From NCBI GenBank assembly GCA_016934735.1, contig JAFGSG010000064.1, positions 1 to 33,170 of the forward strand: a stretch of DNA of 33,170 nt. Reading direction: 5' to 3'. A program made the position numbers and the translations under genes. The DNA comes from Spirochaetota bacterium. Its GTDB lineage: Bacteria > Spirochaetota > UBA4802 > JAFGDQ01. Positions within the stretch are counted from its first letter, which is position 1; each line of letters begins with the position of its first letter. The notes under the pieces are model-generated. The model had not been told where the DNA came from, did no database searches, and saw nothing but the letters and a program-made list of their open reading frames with translations. This document shows positions 24,172 to 32,927 of the stretch, piece by piece.

Positions 24172-26175
24172 TCAATTTTTTCTTTTATTAAACATTTTTT
24201 CAAGCAGCATTCCTGCCTCTTTTGTATCGACCGGCCTGGCAAAGAAAAAACCCTGTACATACTCGCAGTCCATTGCAATCAATTCTGCAAGCTGACTTTC
24301 AGTTTCAACTCCTTCCGCAACAACCTTCATATTGAGATTATGAGCAAGTGCCAGAATTGTCCGGACAATATCCGAGCCGTTCCCGTCATCTCCGAGACGG
24401 TTTATGAAAATACGGTCGATCTTGAGTGTGTCTATAGGCAGCGTATGCAGATATCCCAGCGATGAGTATCCTGTGCCGAAATCATCAATCTGCACTTCAA
24501 TACCCATTTCACGCAGCTTTGACAGCATTTTATATGTGGAATCGGGTTCCTTTACAATAAGGCTTTCAGTGAGTTCCAGCTTTAAAGAAGCAGGATTCAC
24601 CTCATTTGTCTTAAGTATCCCGTCTATCTTCTGAACCAGATCGGGCTGGGCACACTGCCTGGATGACAGATTTACACTGACAGTCAGGGGAGGATCGGTA
24701 TGGAACTCCTGCTGCCAGATCCGTATCTGGCGGCAAGCTTCATCAATGACCCAGTAGCCTATCGGAACAATAAGTCCTGTATCTTCGGCAATTGAAATAA
24801 ATTCCCCGGGCTGGATAAGCCCGTATTCCGGGTGCTGCCAGCGTATCAGTGCCTCAAATCCCGCGATCCTGTCAGTCTTCGTATCCCTGATAGGCTGATA
24901 GTAAACAACCAGTTCCTTATTTTCAAGGGCTTTACGCAGGCCGCGCTCGCGTTCCTGCTGATTCATTATATGTTCAAGCATCTCCAGGCTGAAAATCTCA
25001 TAGCGACCCAGACCCTTTTCCTTTGAACGGTACATCGCAATATCAGCATTACGAAGGATATCTTCTGCTCTTTTATACTCAGCGTTAATCAGAACAATAC
25101 CTATGCTCACAAAGATATGAATTTTGTGTCCCTTCAGATCAAAAGGCCTGGCAATGTCAGCCTGGATACGGTCTGCAATATGTATTACCTGCGCGGCGTC
25201 CTGAATATCTTCCAGTAATATAATAAATTCATCGCCGCCGAAACGCGCAACCGTATCCTCGCTGCGCAGATTGGTTATCATCCGGTTTGCGCATTCAATA
25301 ATAAGATGGTCTCCGGCATCGTGTCCAAGGGTATCATTAACTGTCTTGAATTTATCCAGATCCAGAAAGAGCACCGCGCATTTCTGATCCTCGTGTCTTT
25401 TGTTGTACTCCATTATACGTTCAAGACGATCCATGAAGAGAACACGGTTCGGAAGGTGGGTTAATGCATCATGCGTTGCAGAATGAGCCATCATTTCTTC
25501 CACACGCCTGCGCTCCGTGAGTTCGGCTTTAAGCTGTTCATTGATTTGCGAGATCTCGGTAAGGCGGTCTTTTCCCAGCCTGTTCCTGTGATTGACTATA
25601 ATAAGAGTCAAAAACGATACGCTGATATTAAACATCAGGGGCACAGTTAAATCTATGAACAGTACATTCGGGATAAACATCGGATAAAGAAGAAGAACTA
25701 TAATGTTTAAAATTACAAAAACGAGTATGTACCTGAACGGGGCAATAACATTGCAGATAAGTATGCCGAGAACATTCCATATTGTTAAAAGAAGCAGATT
25801 TTCAGGTTTGTATTTTAGTCCGCAGGCAGTATAAAGAAACGATGCAATAAGAACGGCGGTAAGAAACAGAGTAATCGACTGTTTATGATACCTGGTACGG
25901 CTGAGGATATATGATATTATGAAAAAAATATTTTCAACAGCAAGTATTAATCCAACAAGCGGAGTGGGGCTGAAAAATCCCATAAAGATTACTCCGCTAA
26001 GTATGCTAATCGAGGAAAATAAAAATATCCTGGATACAAGACGCGCCTGACGCCTTTCGCTGATACCGGTTATTGTATCGTGCGGTTCAACCAGCAATTG
26101 CAGCAGCCTGGAACTGCGGCCTTTACCGGGATGGATTGCCTGCTTATAGGAACTTTCTTTATTCATCATAGTCAT
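24172..26175 (-). CDS. Membrane-bound GGDEF-EAL cyclic-di-GMP enzyme
   Basis: A 667-residue protein. About six hydrophobic segments lie at residues 45-205, forming an integral-membrane sensor region with no named domain recognised. A short coiled linker (INEQLKAELTERRRVEEMM) leads to a diguanylate cyclase domain with intact catalytic RFGGDEF near residue 310. The EAL phosphodiesterase domain follows: GFEALIRWQHP near 440, NLSSRQ, ELTES, DDFGTGYSSL and VAEGVETE. Both catalytic signatures look complete, so it could make or degrade c-di-GMP; which activity dominates cannot be read from sequence. The upper part of the sensor may respond to membrane or small-molecule cues. It is a single gene with a weak ribosome binding site. 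Confidence 0.92.
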   Translation of the reverse strand: MTMMNKESSYKQAIHPGKGRSSRLLQLLVEPHDTITGISERRQARLVSRIFLFSSISILSGVIFMGFFSPTPLVGLILAVENIFFIISYILSRTRYHKQSITLFLTAVLIASFLYTACGLKYKPENLLLLTIWNVLGILICNVIAPFRYILVFVILNIIVLLLYPMFIPNVLFIDLTVPLMFNISVSFLTLIIVNHRNRLGKDRLTEISQINEQLKAELTERRRVEEMMAHSATHDALTHLPNRVLFMDRLERIMEYNKRHEDQKCAVLFLDLDKFKTVNDTLGHDAGDHLIIECANRMITNLRSEDTVARFGGDEFIILLEDIQDAAQVIHIADRIQADIARPFDLKGHKIHIFVSIGIVLINAEYKRAEDILRNADIAMYRSKEKGLGRYEIFSLEMLEHIMNQQERERGLRKALENKELVVYYQPIRDTKTDRIAGFEALIRWQHPEYGLIQPGEFISIAEDTGLIVPIGYWVIDEACRQIRIWQQEFHTDPPLTVSVNLSSRQCAQPDLVQKIDGILKTNEVNPASLKLELTESLIVKEPDSTYKMLSKLREMGIEVQIDDFGTGYSSLGYLHTLPIDTLKIDRIFINRLGDDGNGSDIVRTILALAHNLNMKVVAEGVETESQLAELIAMDCEYVQGFFFARPVDTKEAGMLLEKMFNKRKN

Positions 26176-26718
26176 ATTGTACTAATAATCAAACCACCAT
26201 ATCCGGAATGCCTTCCTGGGTAATTTCTTATGTGTTAGTGAGCTGTTGCATCAGGCATTAAAGGCGTCCTCAAAATTTTTATATAGGATTTTAATTTAAA
26301 TAAGTCAATAAGCTAATAATTTCTAATTTGACGGCATACTATATAATTTCAATAATATTATTATACAGTATTACTCTGAAATTAGCAAACAATTTGTTGC
26401 GGTTTATTCAGGAATCCTTATAAGATTAACTGCTCTTTTAAGATGTGTCATTTATTGAATAACCATTATCAACAAAATAGCTTTAAATGTTGTTCTGTTA
26501 AATCATTACCGATTATTCATTTTGTTTCAGAAAGATAAGTTTTTATTCTTTTCCAGTTATTGCATCATGCCGATTTAATATGATTTTTAGTTTTCCCGCA
26601 CAGACCACATTGAGGAATAACTTTTTAAACTGTCTTTTTTGCCTTTCCTGCTTTTTTCTTCTGCATTGCATTTCTTTAAAAAATTAACTAAAAATTAATC
26701 TAAAAATTTTCCGGTTGT
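26176..26718. other. Intergenic region with R1 copy C
   Basis: 543 bp. It contains the partial R1 copy at 26249-26302; the rest is AT-rich with homopolymeric T runs and no supported gene. Confidence 0.55.
26249..26302 (+). repeat. R1 dispersed repeat, partial copy C
   Basis: CATCAGGCATTAAAGGCGTC followed by CTCAAAATTTTTATA matches the inner part of copy A in the same orientation. The outer arm is diverged after about base 26285. Confidence 0.7.
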
Positions 26719-27648
26719 TTAAAAAGGATATAATACACTTACAAACACGCCGTACAGGTAATCATTTAAATATTCTTTTCTTATTTCTAATTCTTCCTTG
26801 TTTTCAAAATGAACCCGGGACCACTGGAACCTTATGCCGATGGTAAAAATGGGCATACCTTCGCCCATGCTGGCGCCTATAGAAGGCTCAAAATTTATTC
26901 CGTGTATACGCATTTTCACGCCATTCTTCTCTGAGCTTTCATGTTCCGGTTGATCAGGAGAATCTCTGTATTTATCAGCCGTACGATCGATATCCATCTT
27001 ACCCCACATATAAAGGAAGGAAAGATTAGCAGTAAAAAAGAATTTTTCTCCAAGAAATGACGAAAATCCAAGGCCTAGTGCAGGACCATGATTTACTAAA
27101 TCTATGTCACTAGTCTCCGATTCTCCTTCATTTATATCTCCTGTGTTAGTATCGCTCGAGAATTTAACCTGGATGAATTTTATTTTTTCATACTGGTATT
27201 TGTATCCACCGAATATCTTGAAATTACCTGTAAAACTGTAATTAAAGGCGGTATCTAAATCGTAACGTTTTACATGAAAAGAATTACTCCCATTTACATT
27301 ATTCGAACCGCGAACTTCCTCTGACTTCCAGTCAGTTGACTGTTTCCCGAAAAGACCCGCTACCGAAAGTGAAAGATCGTCCGTAACCATGGCACTGAAA
27401 ACAGGCCCGTATAAAGCACCATCTCCTTTTTTGGAGTCAAATCCGGCATCATTTAACCACGCATCCCATATGAAATATCCGCCTTTTACGCCTGCAATAT
27501 AATCCATTGCCGAAGCCGTAAAAGCAGATCCGAATAAAATCCCAGCATTCATTAAAATTATACAGAACCATAACTTCATTCTCTTGACAGAAAAAACGCG
27601 TAAAATACAAACAAAATCAGACTTTAAAGAATATCCTGCATTTTTCAT
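26719..27648 (-). CDS. Probable outer-membrane beta-barrel protein
   Basis: A 309-residue protein. ATG 27648 has AAGGGGG 6 nt upstream, so I keep this start although it gives a long 27-residue n-region before the hydrophobic core; cleavage after TASA (47) is likely. The mature chain shows alternating polar and aromatic residues typical of beta strands (AFNYSFTGNFKIFGGYKYQY, FTANLSFLYMWGKMDI, PIFTIGIRFQWSRVHF) separated by charged loops, and it ends in Phe (VSVLYPF), the classic signal for outer-membrane insertion. The size fits a small 10-14-strand barrel. No enzyme motif was seen. It is a single gene flanked by intergenic DNA and a transposase remnant. Confidence 0.75.
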   Translation of the reverse strand: MKNAGYSLKSDFVCILRVFSVKRMKLWFCIILMNAGILFGSAFTASAMDYIAGVKGGYFIWDAWLNDAGFDSKKGDGALYGPVFSAMVTDDLSLSVAGLFGKQSTDWKSEEVRGSNNVNGSNSFHVKRYDLDTAFNYSFTGNFKIFGGYKYQYEKIKFIQVKFSSDTNTGDINEGESETSDIDLVNHGPALGLGFSSFLGEKFFFTANLSFLYMWGKMDIDRTADKYRDSPDQPEHESSEKNGVKMRIHGINFEPSIGASMGEGMPIFTIGIRFQWSRVHFENKEELEIRKEYLNDYLYGVFVSVLYPF

Positions 27649-27696
27649 TAAAACCCCCTTAAAAAGATTTGTTCTAAATAAATCTGTAAGTTAATG

Positions 27697-27963
27697 CTCT
27701 CAAGCAAGCCGGTTAAATCCTTCGACGTAAACTGGCTGCCCTGATCGGCTGTTAAATATTTCCGGCTTGCCGCATAAGTCCACTGCTTCATGCAATGCTT
27801 CAATACAGAAATAAACATCCAGCCTGTTTGACGGCCTCCAGGATAATACTTTACGACTATACAGGTCTAAAATAGCTGCAAGATACATGAATCCGAATGA
27901 ATAGTTATCTTTTATTAAATTATAATACTTATAGTGTACAAATAAATTAGTTGTAGTGTTCAA
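27697..27963 (-). pseudogene. IS3-type transposase (OrfB) remnant, frameshifted
   Basis: The frame contains FMYLAAILDLYSRKVLSW and CIEALHEAVDLCGKPEIFN, matching the middle of the DDE integrase core of IS3-family OrfB proteins. After PEIFNS, removing one base restores the expected DQGSQFTSKDLTGLLES, so a 1-nt insertion lies near 27750. The first catalytic region and everything after the second Asp are missing. The residues before FGFMYL do not match the family. It is non-functional debris, and marks past insertion next to the barrel-protein gene. Confidence 0.85.
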
Positions 27964-28090
27964 CGACTGGCTCAGTTGTTTTTACAGGTAAAAGCAATGA
28001 CACTCAAAATCTTACTGACGTAAAGATTTACATCATCAAACAGGAACAGAAAAAGTACAAGTAAAAATCAACAGCCCGTGTTATGCCATA

Positions 28091-28882
28091 TTATTTTTTA
28101 TGTAATATTCTCAATCTGTTTCCTGTTGTTCTTGTTTGAATTAAATCAAACAGACTGCCTGCGGCCTTCTTAAATAATCCCAAACGGGTAGGATAGAAAT
28201 AGTCGGATTCGAACCAGCCATTATCTTTATAGTGTCTGTAATCGTAACTGGTATCATCAAGCTCCAGCCGCATACTTGTGCGACCCATTCTAAACCCCAT
28301 AAGCTTTAAAAGCGTTGGTACCGGATAATCTGCATTTATTAATTTTTGATAGAACTTTCGGCTTTGAATTGAGAGAATATTGTTTCTTTTTTCTTTTTCC
28401 TTCTCTGTCATAGGCTCAAATGCTGTAAGACATTGACCTTTCACAGTGTTAAAACCCATACCATTTCCAACGAAATCAAGGTAATTAACTATTTTATCGC
28501 CGCCATAGACTCCCTGAGTGACAATACTAGTAAAACATTTTCCAAAGAAACACGGGCGATGAAAAATAAAACCAAGTCTATCAAGAAAAATTTTCATCAA
28601 GGCAGAGACGTTAAATGAATAGTTGGGAGTTGCAAAAATGACTCCGTCAGATGACATCATCTCTTCGATAAGCACATCCCGATCGTCTTTCAACGGACAA
28701 TCTTCTTCTCCCTTCTCAAAGCATATCTTGCAGCCTCTGCAAACATCGAGCCGAAAATCGCTAAGAGTAATAATCCTGCATTCGACATCACCAAATGACT
28801 GCAGATATTCCATAAATTGTTGTACTGCACTATATGTATGTTTTTTGCTGCTGGTTCCAACAATTATGGTGACTCTTTTCAT
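28091..28882 (-). CDS. Flavodoxin-fold iron-sulfur flavoprotein
   Basis: A 263-residue protein of the NADPH-dependent FMN reductase/flavodoxin-like family. The phosphate-binding start VTIIVGTSSKKHTYS, DGVIFATPNYSFNVSALMK and a later TQGVYGG fit the FMN site. Cys48, Cys51, Cys54 and Cys62 form CX2CX2CX7C, the compact motif known from archaeal-type iron-sulfur flavoproteins that hold one [4Fe-4S] cluster. The C-terminal 100 residues are an extension (KLMGFRMGRTSMRLELDDTS, then YDYRHYKDNGWFESDYFYPT) of unknown role. It is cytoplasmic and probably transfers one or two electrons. It is transcribed away from the C45-type lipoprotein gene across a 543-bp gap. Confidence 0.88.
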   Translation of the reverse strand: MKRVTIIVGTSSKKHTYSAVQQFMEYLQSFGDVECRIITLSDFRLDVCRGCKICFEKGEEDCPLKDDRDVLIEEMMSSDGVIFATPNYSFNVSALMKIFLDRLGFIFHRPCFFGKCFTSIVTQGVYGGDKIVNYLDFVGNGMGFNTVKGQCLTAFEPMTEKEKEKRNNILSIQSRKFYQKLINADYPVPTLLKLMGFRMGRTSMRLELDDTSYDYRHYKDNGWFESDYFYPTRLGLFKKAAGSLFDLIQTRTTGNRLRILHKK

Positions 28883-29425
28883 AATAATGATTTAGTTCCT
28901 TTTTTACATGCATAAAATGACTTGTTCAGCCAGCGGTACTTGCGGTTCGCAGCGCTGACTTTCAGATTTACAAAGGCTTTGAATTAGTTAATGTGTACTT
29001 TGCTTTACCAGGGCATGCAAGTATCCTTCTAGAACAAATGTTGGCATTTGTTCTTTTTTATTCACAGAATAGTAAACTTTGTATAAGATGCATTTTAAAT
29101 TGCAACAAATTTTATTCTCGACTAGATTAAGGTTACCGGGAGCATTTCTTTATTTGATTCACGTTCTTTAACGTGAAGAAGCACAAATTTTCATTTCTGA
29201 AATTATTAAAACAAATATAAAAATGTCCTTTTTTTCCAATACGTAAATATTCCAGTCATTTATTTTCAAAAAATAAAATTCATTATCAACAATAGCGTAT
29301 CTTTAACCGAGTAAATCTTTTTTACCAAAAAAACAAAGGCATAAGGGGGTGATCTACAGAATTAAACAAAATCTACAGCAACTTTAAAAAATAAGAATTA
29401 CAATTACTTTATCAGGAGGTAGTAT
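28883..29425. other. Divergent intergenic region with an orphan terminator
   Basis: 543 bp between the divergent flavoprotein and lipoprotein genes. It contains a canonical plus-strand terminator (29031-29059) and a second small stem-loop (TTCACGTT at 29158-29165 with AACGTGAA at 29170-29177). No open frame upstream of the terminator is convincing. A small RNA or a leader is possible. Confidence 0.6.
29031..29059 (+). terminator. Rho-independent terminator without an obvious gene
   Basis: AGAACAAATG (29031-29040), loop TTGG and CATTTGTTCT (29045-29054) form a perfect 10-bp stem followed by TTTTT. This is a canonical intrinsic terminator on the plus strand, yet no plus-strand gene ends upstream of it. 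The nearest plus-strand gene starts 370 bp downstream. Confidence 0.85.
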
Positions 29426-31126
29426 ATGAAAAAAGGACACCGTATTTTCAGCTACATTGTCTTTACAATAATTTTTTCATTTATAATAGCTTTGCAAATG
29501 AATTGCAGCAGCGATTCAAGTGCAGACACTGCAGAGAATTCGACAACACCTGAGGTTTGTATGCCAACACCTGAGGTTAATGGTCCAACACCTGAGGTTT
29601 ATGTGTCAACCGGATTCCCACAGGTGGTAGTCGTATCAGGTACTAATTACGAGATGGGGCGGCAGTATGGCCAGCAGACGGCAACCAGGCTGGTCCATAA
29701 CGTGGCGATCCTGAAAAGCAGGCTTTATGACCAGTACGGTAAGGATACGGTCACAAGCGACATGAAGGTCTGGGATTACTACATAAAAAAGTATACACCT
29801 GGAATGTCTGACTGGTTTAAGGGTATGGTTGCGGGATGCAGCGAAAAAGGTTACAGACTGAATTATTATGACATGGTACTGTCTGCCGTATATCCCACGG
29901 AAAGCTGGGCTAGACCCGCGGCTCCTTATCCTGGCGAAACAGGTGTGCCACAGCTGGCCACTACGCCGGCATTGCCAAGCCAGGCAGACCGTCCGCCTCA
30001 TTTCTGCAACGCTCTTGCTGCTATGGGGGAAGATTCGGCAGACGAGAACCCTATACTTGCCCTTAACTCGATGGTATCAACAGATGCCATGGACAATGTC
30101 ATTTTGATAGCCTTCCCGAAAAATGGATCTGCTTTCATTACCCAGAGCTCTGCAGGGAAACTTGCCGGAAATATGGGCATGAACAGTAAAGGATTCGCAT
30201 GGGCTATGACGGCAATCATGAGCGAAACATCTCAATGGGGAATACCTGAAGGGTATTTCCAATGGCTGTGCCAGACGGCAACAACGCCGGCTGAGGCTCA
30301 ACAGTTCATAGAAACAACACCCAGAGGCGGTGTGGCAGGCGGATTTGTGATGGCCGATGCAGTAAACGTCATGGTTCTCGAGGCGAACGCCGAACATTTC
30401 CATCTTAGAAATCCGCAAGAGGTGGGTGAAACGGGAAGCTGGTTAGTACAGACCAATCACCTCGTAGACCCTTCCCTGTCGTCATACAATCCAGGATGGA
30501 TTGGTTTTACGGACAGCCCAACAAGATATAACACGGTATTTCAGTATCTGACAGAAGCTACTGCATCTTCAGAGAAAGTTGACTGGACTTTCATTAAAAG
30601 CATATTCGCTTCAGATGACTGGTATGATTCGAGTACGTCCACATGGCATATTAATGAGCCGGGAGGTCCCGGAATCTCGAACAGCAGCGGTACGACAACG
30701 ACAAACATATTTCAACCGGCCACGCTTACTGCATATCTGGGAACCGGTACTCCTAGCGGTAACGGATCCCCGGCTTATGCTACAGGAGAATATGTAAAGC
30801 TGAAACTCCTGGAAACTCCAAAGAAAGTTGCCAATCAGGCGGACAAAGATACACAGACTATCTACTGGGATAGCGTAGACACTTTCCAGATGGAACTGAA
30901 TGCAAACCCGGCATATCTAACTCTGCCGGTTATCTCCGAAATTGAAGAAAAACTGGACAAGGCATGGTATGCATATTCAGCAGGGCTCGACAGGCTTAGC
31001 TATGCATCACTGGAAACGAATGCGGGTAAGGCAAGAGCGCTATTTGCCGCTGCTTTAACATATTATGCCGAAGCGCAGATGTATGCCCAGGAAGCCAAGA
31101 CAGTTCTTCTGAGGGAGAAAGGCTAA
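29426..31126 (+). CDS. Lipoprotein of the C45 acyltransferase/peptidase (Ntn-hydrolase) family
   Basis: A 566-residue protein with a perfect AGGAGG 6 nt before the ATG. The signal peptide ends in LQMNC, a relaxed lipobox with Cys27. A short linker has three TPEV repeats (41-58). The catalytic part starts with GTNYEMGRQYGQQ, the usual N-terminal motif of the family. Cys194 in PHFCNALAAMG is the likely nucleophile exposed by self-cleavage. NSMVSTDAMDN and GNMGMNSKGFAWAMTAI match the later parts of the Ntn fold. Related enzymes act on amide bonds, such as acyl-penicillin or conjugated bile salts, but the substrate cannot be told here. The C-terminal 80 residues are helical. It is an envelope-anchored single gene ending at a hairpin at 31241. 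Confidence 0.85.
   Translation: MKKGHRIFSYIVFTIIFSFIIALQMNCSSDSSADTAENSTTPEVCMPTPEVNGPTPEVYVSTGFPQVVVVSGTNYEMGRQYGQQTATRLVHNVAILKSRLYDQYGKDTVTSDMKVWDYYIKKYTPGMSDWFKGMVAGCSEKGYRLNYYDMVLSAVYPTESWARPAAPYPGETGVPQLATTPALPSQADRPPHFCNALAAMGEDSADENPILALNSMVSTDAMDNVILIAFPKNGSAFITQSSAGKLAGNMGMNSKGFAWAMTAIMSETSQWGIPEGYFQWLCQTATTPAEAQQFIETTPRGGVAGGFVMADAVNVMVLEANAEHFHLRNPQEVGETGSWLVQTNHLVDPSLSSYNPGWIGFTDSPTRYNTVFQYLTEATASSEKVDWTFIKSIFASDDWYDSSTSTWHINEPGGPGISNSSGTTTTNIFQPATLTAYLGTGTPSGNGSPAYATGEYVKLKLLETPKKVANQADKDTQTIYWDSVDTFQMELNANPAYLTLPVISEIEEKLDKAWYAYSAGLDRLSYASLETNAGKARALFAAALTYYAEAQMYAQEAKTVLLREKG
29544..29606 (+). repeat. Three 21-bp direct repeats in the lipoprotein linker
   Basis: CAACACCTGAGGTT recurs at 29544, 29565 and 29586, exactly 21 bp apart, encoding the three TPEV units. 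The short spacers differ. It is a minisatellite that can lengthen or shorten the linker without breaking the frame. Confidence 0.9.
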
Positions 31127-31240
31127 GACGAAGAGTGGTGTTGATAATTAAATTAATGGGTAAGAAAATTATTACCGGTTATATATTTAAAAAGAGAGCA
31201 TAACAATTTTCTATTCTAACAAAGGAAGTAATAATTAGCC

Positions 31241-31280
31241 GAACAGAGAGCAAAATGCCTGCTCTCTGTTCCATCCTTTT
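31241..31280 (+). terminator. Intrinsic terminator between convergent genes
   Basis: GAACAGAGAGC (31241-31251) and GCTCTCTGTTC (31261-31271) form a perfect 11-bp stem with a 9-nt loop, followed by CATCCTTTTTATT. It lies 115 bp after the lipoprotein stop, next to the end of the convergent AraC-type gene, and probably serves the plus strand. The T-tract is slightly displaced. Confidence 0.75.
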
Positions 31281-32185
31281 TATTCTAAAAAGTCGGGCTT
31301 TACTTTATTTGTAAGATAATTAGTAAATTGATTTGGAGTAAATCCTAAAAATCTTCTGAATTCGTTAATAAAATGAGCCTGATCATAGTAACCAAATTCA
31401 GTCGCTAATACGGACATTTTTAAATTTGGTTTTATAGCCAAAGCCCTCGTTACTTTATAATAACGATTTAAGTTGCTGAAAAACTTTGGAGAGATCCCAA
31501 TATATTTATCAAATAATCTTCTTATATGTCTGTCTGTATACAAATTGCAGTTTATTAATCCTTCACAATTCATAATGCCTGCATTGTTACGAATTGATGA
31601 TACAATATACTGAAATTCGGGGGTAATGCCTGAAAACATTGGCATACGCTCCTCAATAAACTCCTCGAAGATAAGTATTCGCTCCTGAAATGTTGAGGCT
31701 AGTATAATTTTCTCGATAATATTTCCCGGTTTTCCTGATGTTATTTCATCAAGAGAAAAATTCCTGTCTGTAAGCTCGGTAGCATATACCGGGTAAAAGA
31801 CGTGATGCATTCCAAAGCAGAAGAAGACAATAAAGTATTCGCATCCAGGGGTTATGTAATCAACATCTCTGGGTGAAGTAGGGGTTCCGACGAGAAATGC
31901 ACCAGGTTTCTGCCGGTTACAACGAAAAACAAGCCCGGTATGTCCCTCTTCAGGAATAATTTTAGGATAACAAATAGCTCCTGGAACATGATCCTGATAA
32001 TAATAATCCACTATGTTTTTATATCTATCGGAAGGCCTGCTTGCCAGGTAACTGCAGCAACAATCTTGTTGAATCGGAGTATGGAGAATATTTTTTTTAT
32101 CTATTGTACAAGCTTCTGGTATGGACAAAAAAGTTGAATAGTTGACTGTTGCTGCCAACGAATATCTTTGTGACATATTTTCCAT
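31280..32185 (-). CDS. AraC-family transcriptional regulator
   Basis: A 301-residue protein. The C-terminal 95 residues form the paired helix-turn-helix domain: TDRHIRRLFDKYIGISPKFF and MSVLATEFGYYDQAHFINEF, then RRFLGFTPNQF. The second signature (ATEFGYYDQAHFINEFRR) is close to the family consensus. The N-terminal 190 residues resemble the cupin-like sensing part of AraC regulators that carry a short N-terminal arm (PEEGHTGLVFRCNRQKPGAF, then VGTPTSPRDVDYITPGCEYF). It would regulate a nearby or distant operon in response to a small molecule. It converges on the C45-type lipoprotein gene, so a direct link to it is only a possibility. ATG 32185 lacks a strong ribosome binding site. Confidence 0.88.
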   Translation of the reverse strand: MENMSQRYSLAATVNYSTFLSIPEACTIDKKNILHTPIQQDCCCSYLASRPSDRYKNIVDYYYQDHVPGAICYPKIIPEEGHTGLVFRCNRQKPGAFLVGTPTSPRDVDYITPGCEYFIVFFCFGMHHVFYPVYATELTDRNFSLDEITSGKPGNIIEKIILASTFQERILIFEEFIEERMPMFSGITPEFQYIVSSIRNNAGIMNCEGLINCNLYTDRHIRRLFDKYIGISPKFFSNLNRYYKVTRALAIKPNLKMSVLATEFGYYDQAHFINEFRRFLGFTPNQFTNYLTNKVKPDFLE

Positions 32186-32705
32186 CTTAAATCATTCTAA
32201 TGAAACTTCACTATTTTAAAGGAAAAATATTTAATTTTTTATTATTATAATTTCATTCCCTATCACAAATGTAAATAATTAAACCGGATATCATAATTTT
32301 TTAATATTTGTAATTAAAATTATCCCATATAAATATAACACAATATTTATGTAAAGTATTGGAAAAATCGGACATTAAGTATTATTATATTTTGAATAAA
32401 TAACGACGCTGCAAGCAACGGGGAATTAAACCACAGTGATTAAATAGCAATAACAGAATAGATGTTCGGAACCAATAAGTCTTATAAGGATAATATCAGG
32501 CAGCCGCTCTTCCCGTCTTTATAGGCTAACACTATTTAATGAGTGTATCGCATTAGTAATAACTTATCAGCCAACAACTAATTATACAGTTTCTGTATAA
32601 TATTAATTGCAACCAATAATTGGTAAAATATACTGTATTTATAAAATTGGGTCATTCCGGAATGTTGGGGAAAGGAGATATGTTAGAAAATTGTGTTTGG
32701 ACAAA
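32186..32705. other. AT-rich intergenic region with weak R2-like match
   Basis: 520 bp. The stretch ATAAGGATAATATCAGGCAG followed by CCGC (32484-32507) resembles the start of the R2 repeat; what follows is more diverged. The short frame at 32607-32810 runs antisense to the IS256-type remnant and is not a gene. Confidence 0.5.
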
Positions 32706-32927
32706 TTAGGCAGCATCTTGCAGAACTCCATCCTCGAACTTTCTCCCCTCCATTACAAGCAGAATTTTTTTACGGCAATTAATTCGCTGCCATTTTTTCT
32801 CTGCGGATAATACAAGTTTAAATACCATTGTAAGTGTTTCCATTCTCGAACCAGATCCTTTAGTCTTGTAAGTTCGAAGTCTTACGGTTGCGAACGTAGA
32901 CTCTATCGGATTTGTTGTCCGTATATG
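32706..32927 (-). pseudogene. IS256/Mutator-type transposase C-terminal remnant
   Basis: The minus-strand frame from 32927 to the TAA at 32706 reads HIRTTNPIESTFATVRLRTY, then KTKGSGSRMETLTMVFKLVL, and ends MEGRKFEDGVLQDAA. The TTNPIESTFATVR and AEKKWQRIN elements are diagnostic of the C-terminal part of IS256-family transposases. Directly upstream, TGG appears as TAG (EH-stop-KHIRTT, where the family has EHW), and further stops follow, so the gene is broken. Only about 73 codons of the usual 400 survive in frame. No intact terminal inverted repeat was identified. Confidence 0.88.

Noticed and set aside
27964..28090. Possible plus-strand coding fragment ending at the TAA near 28064
   Set aside because: About 27 codons are open with plausible composition, but there is no start, no ribosome binding site and no recognisable family.
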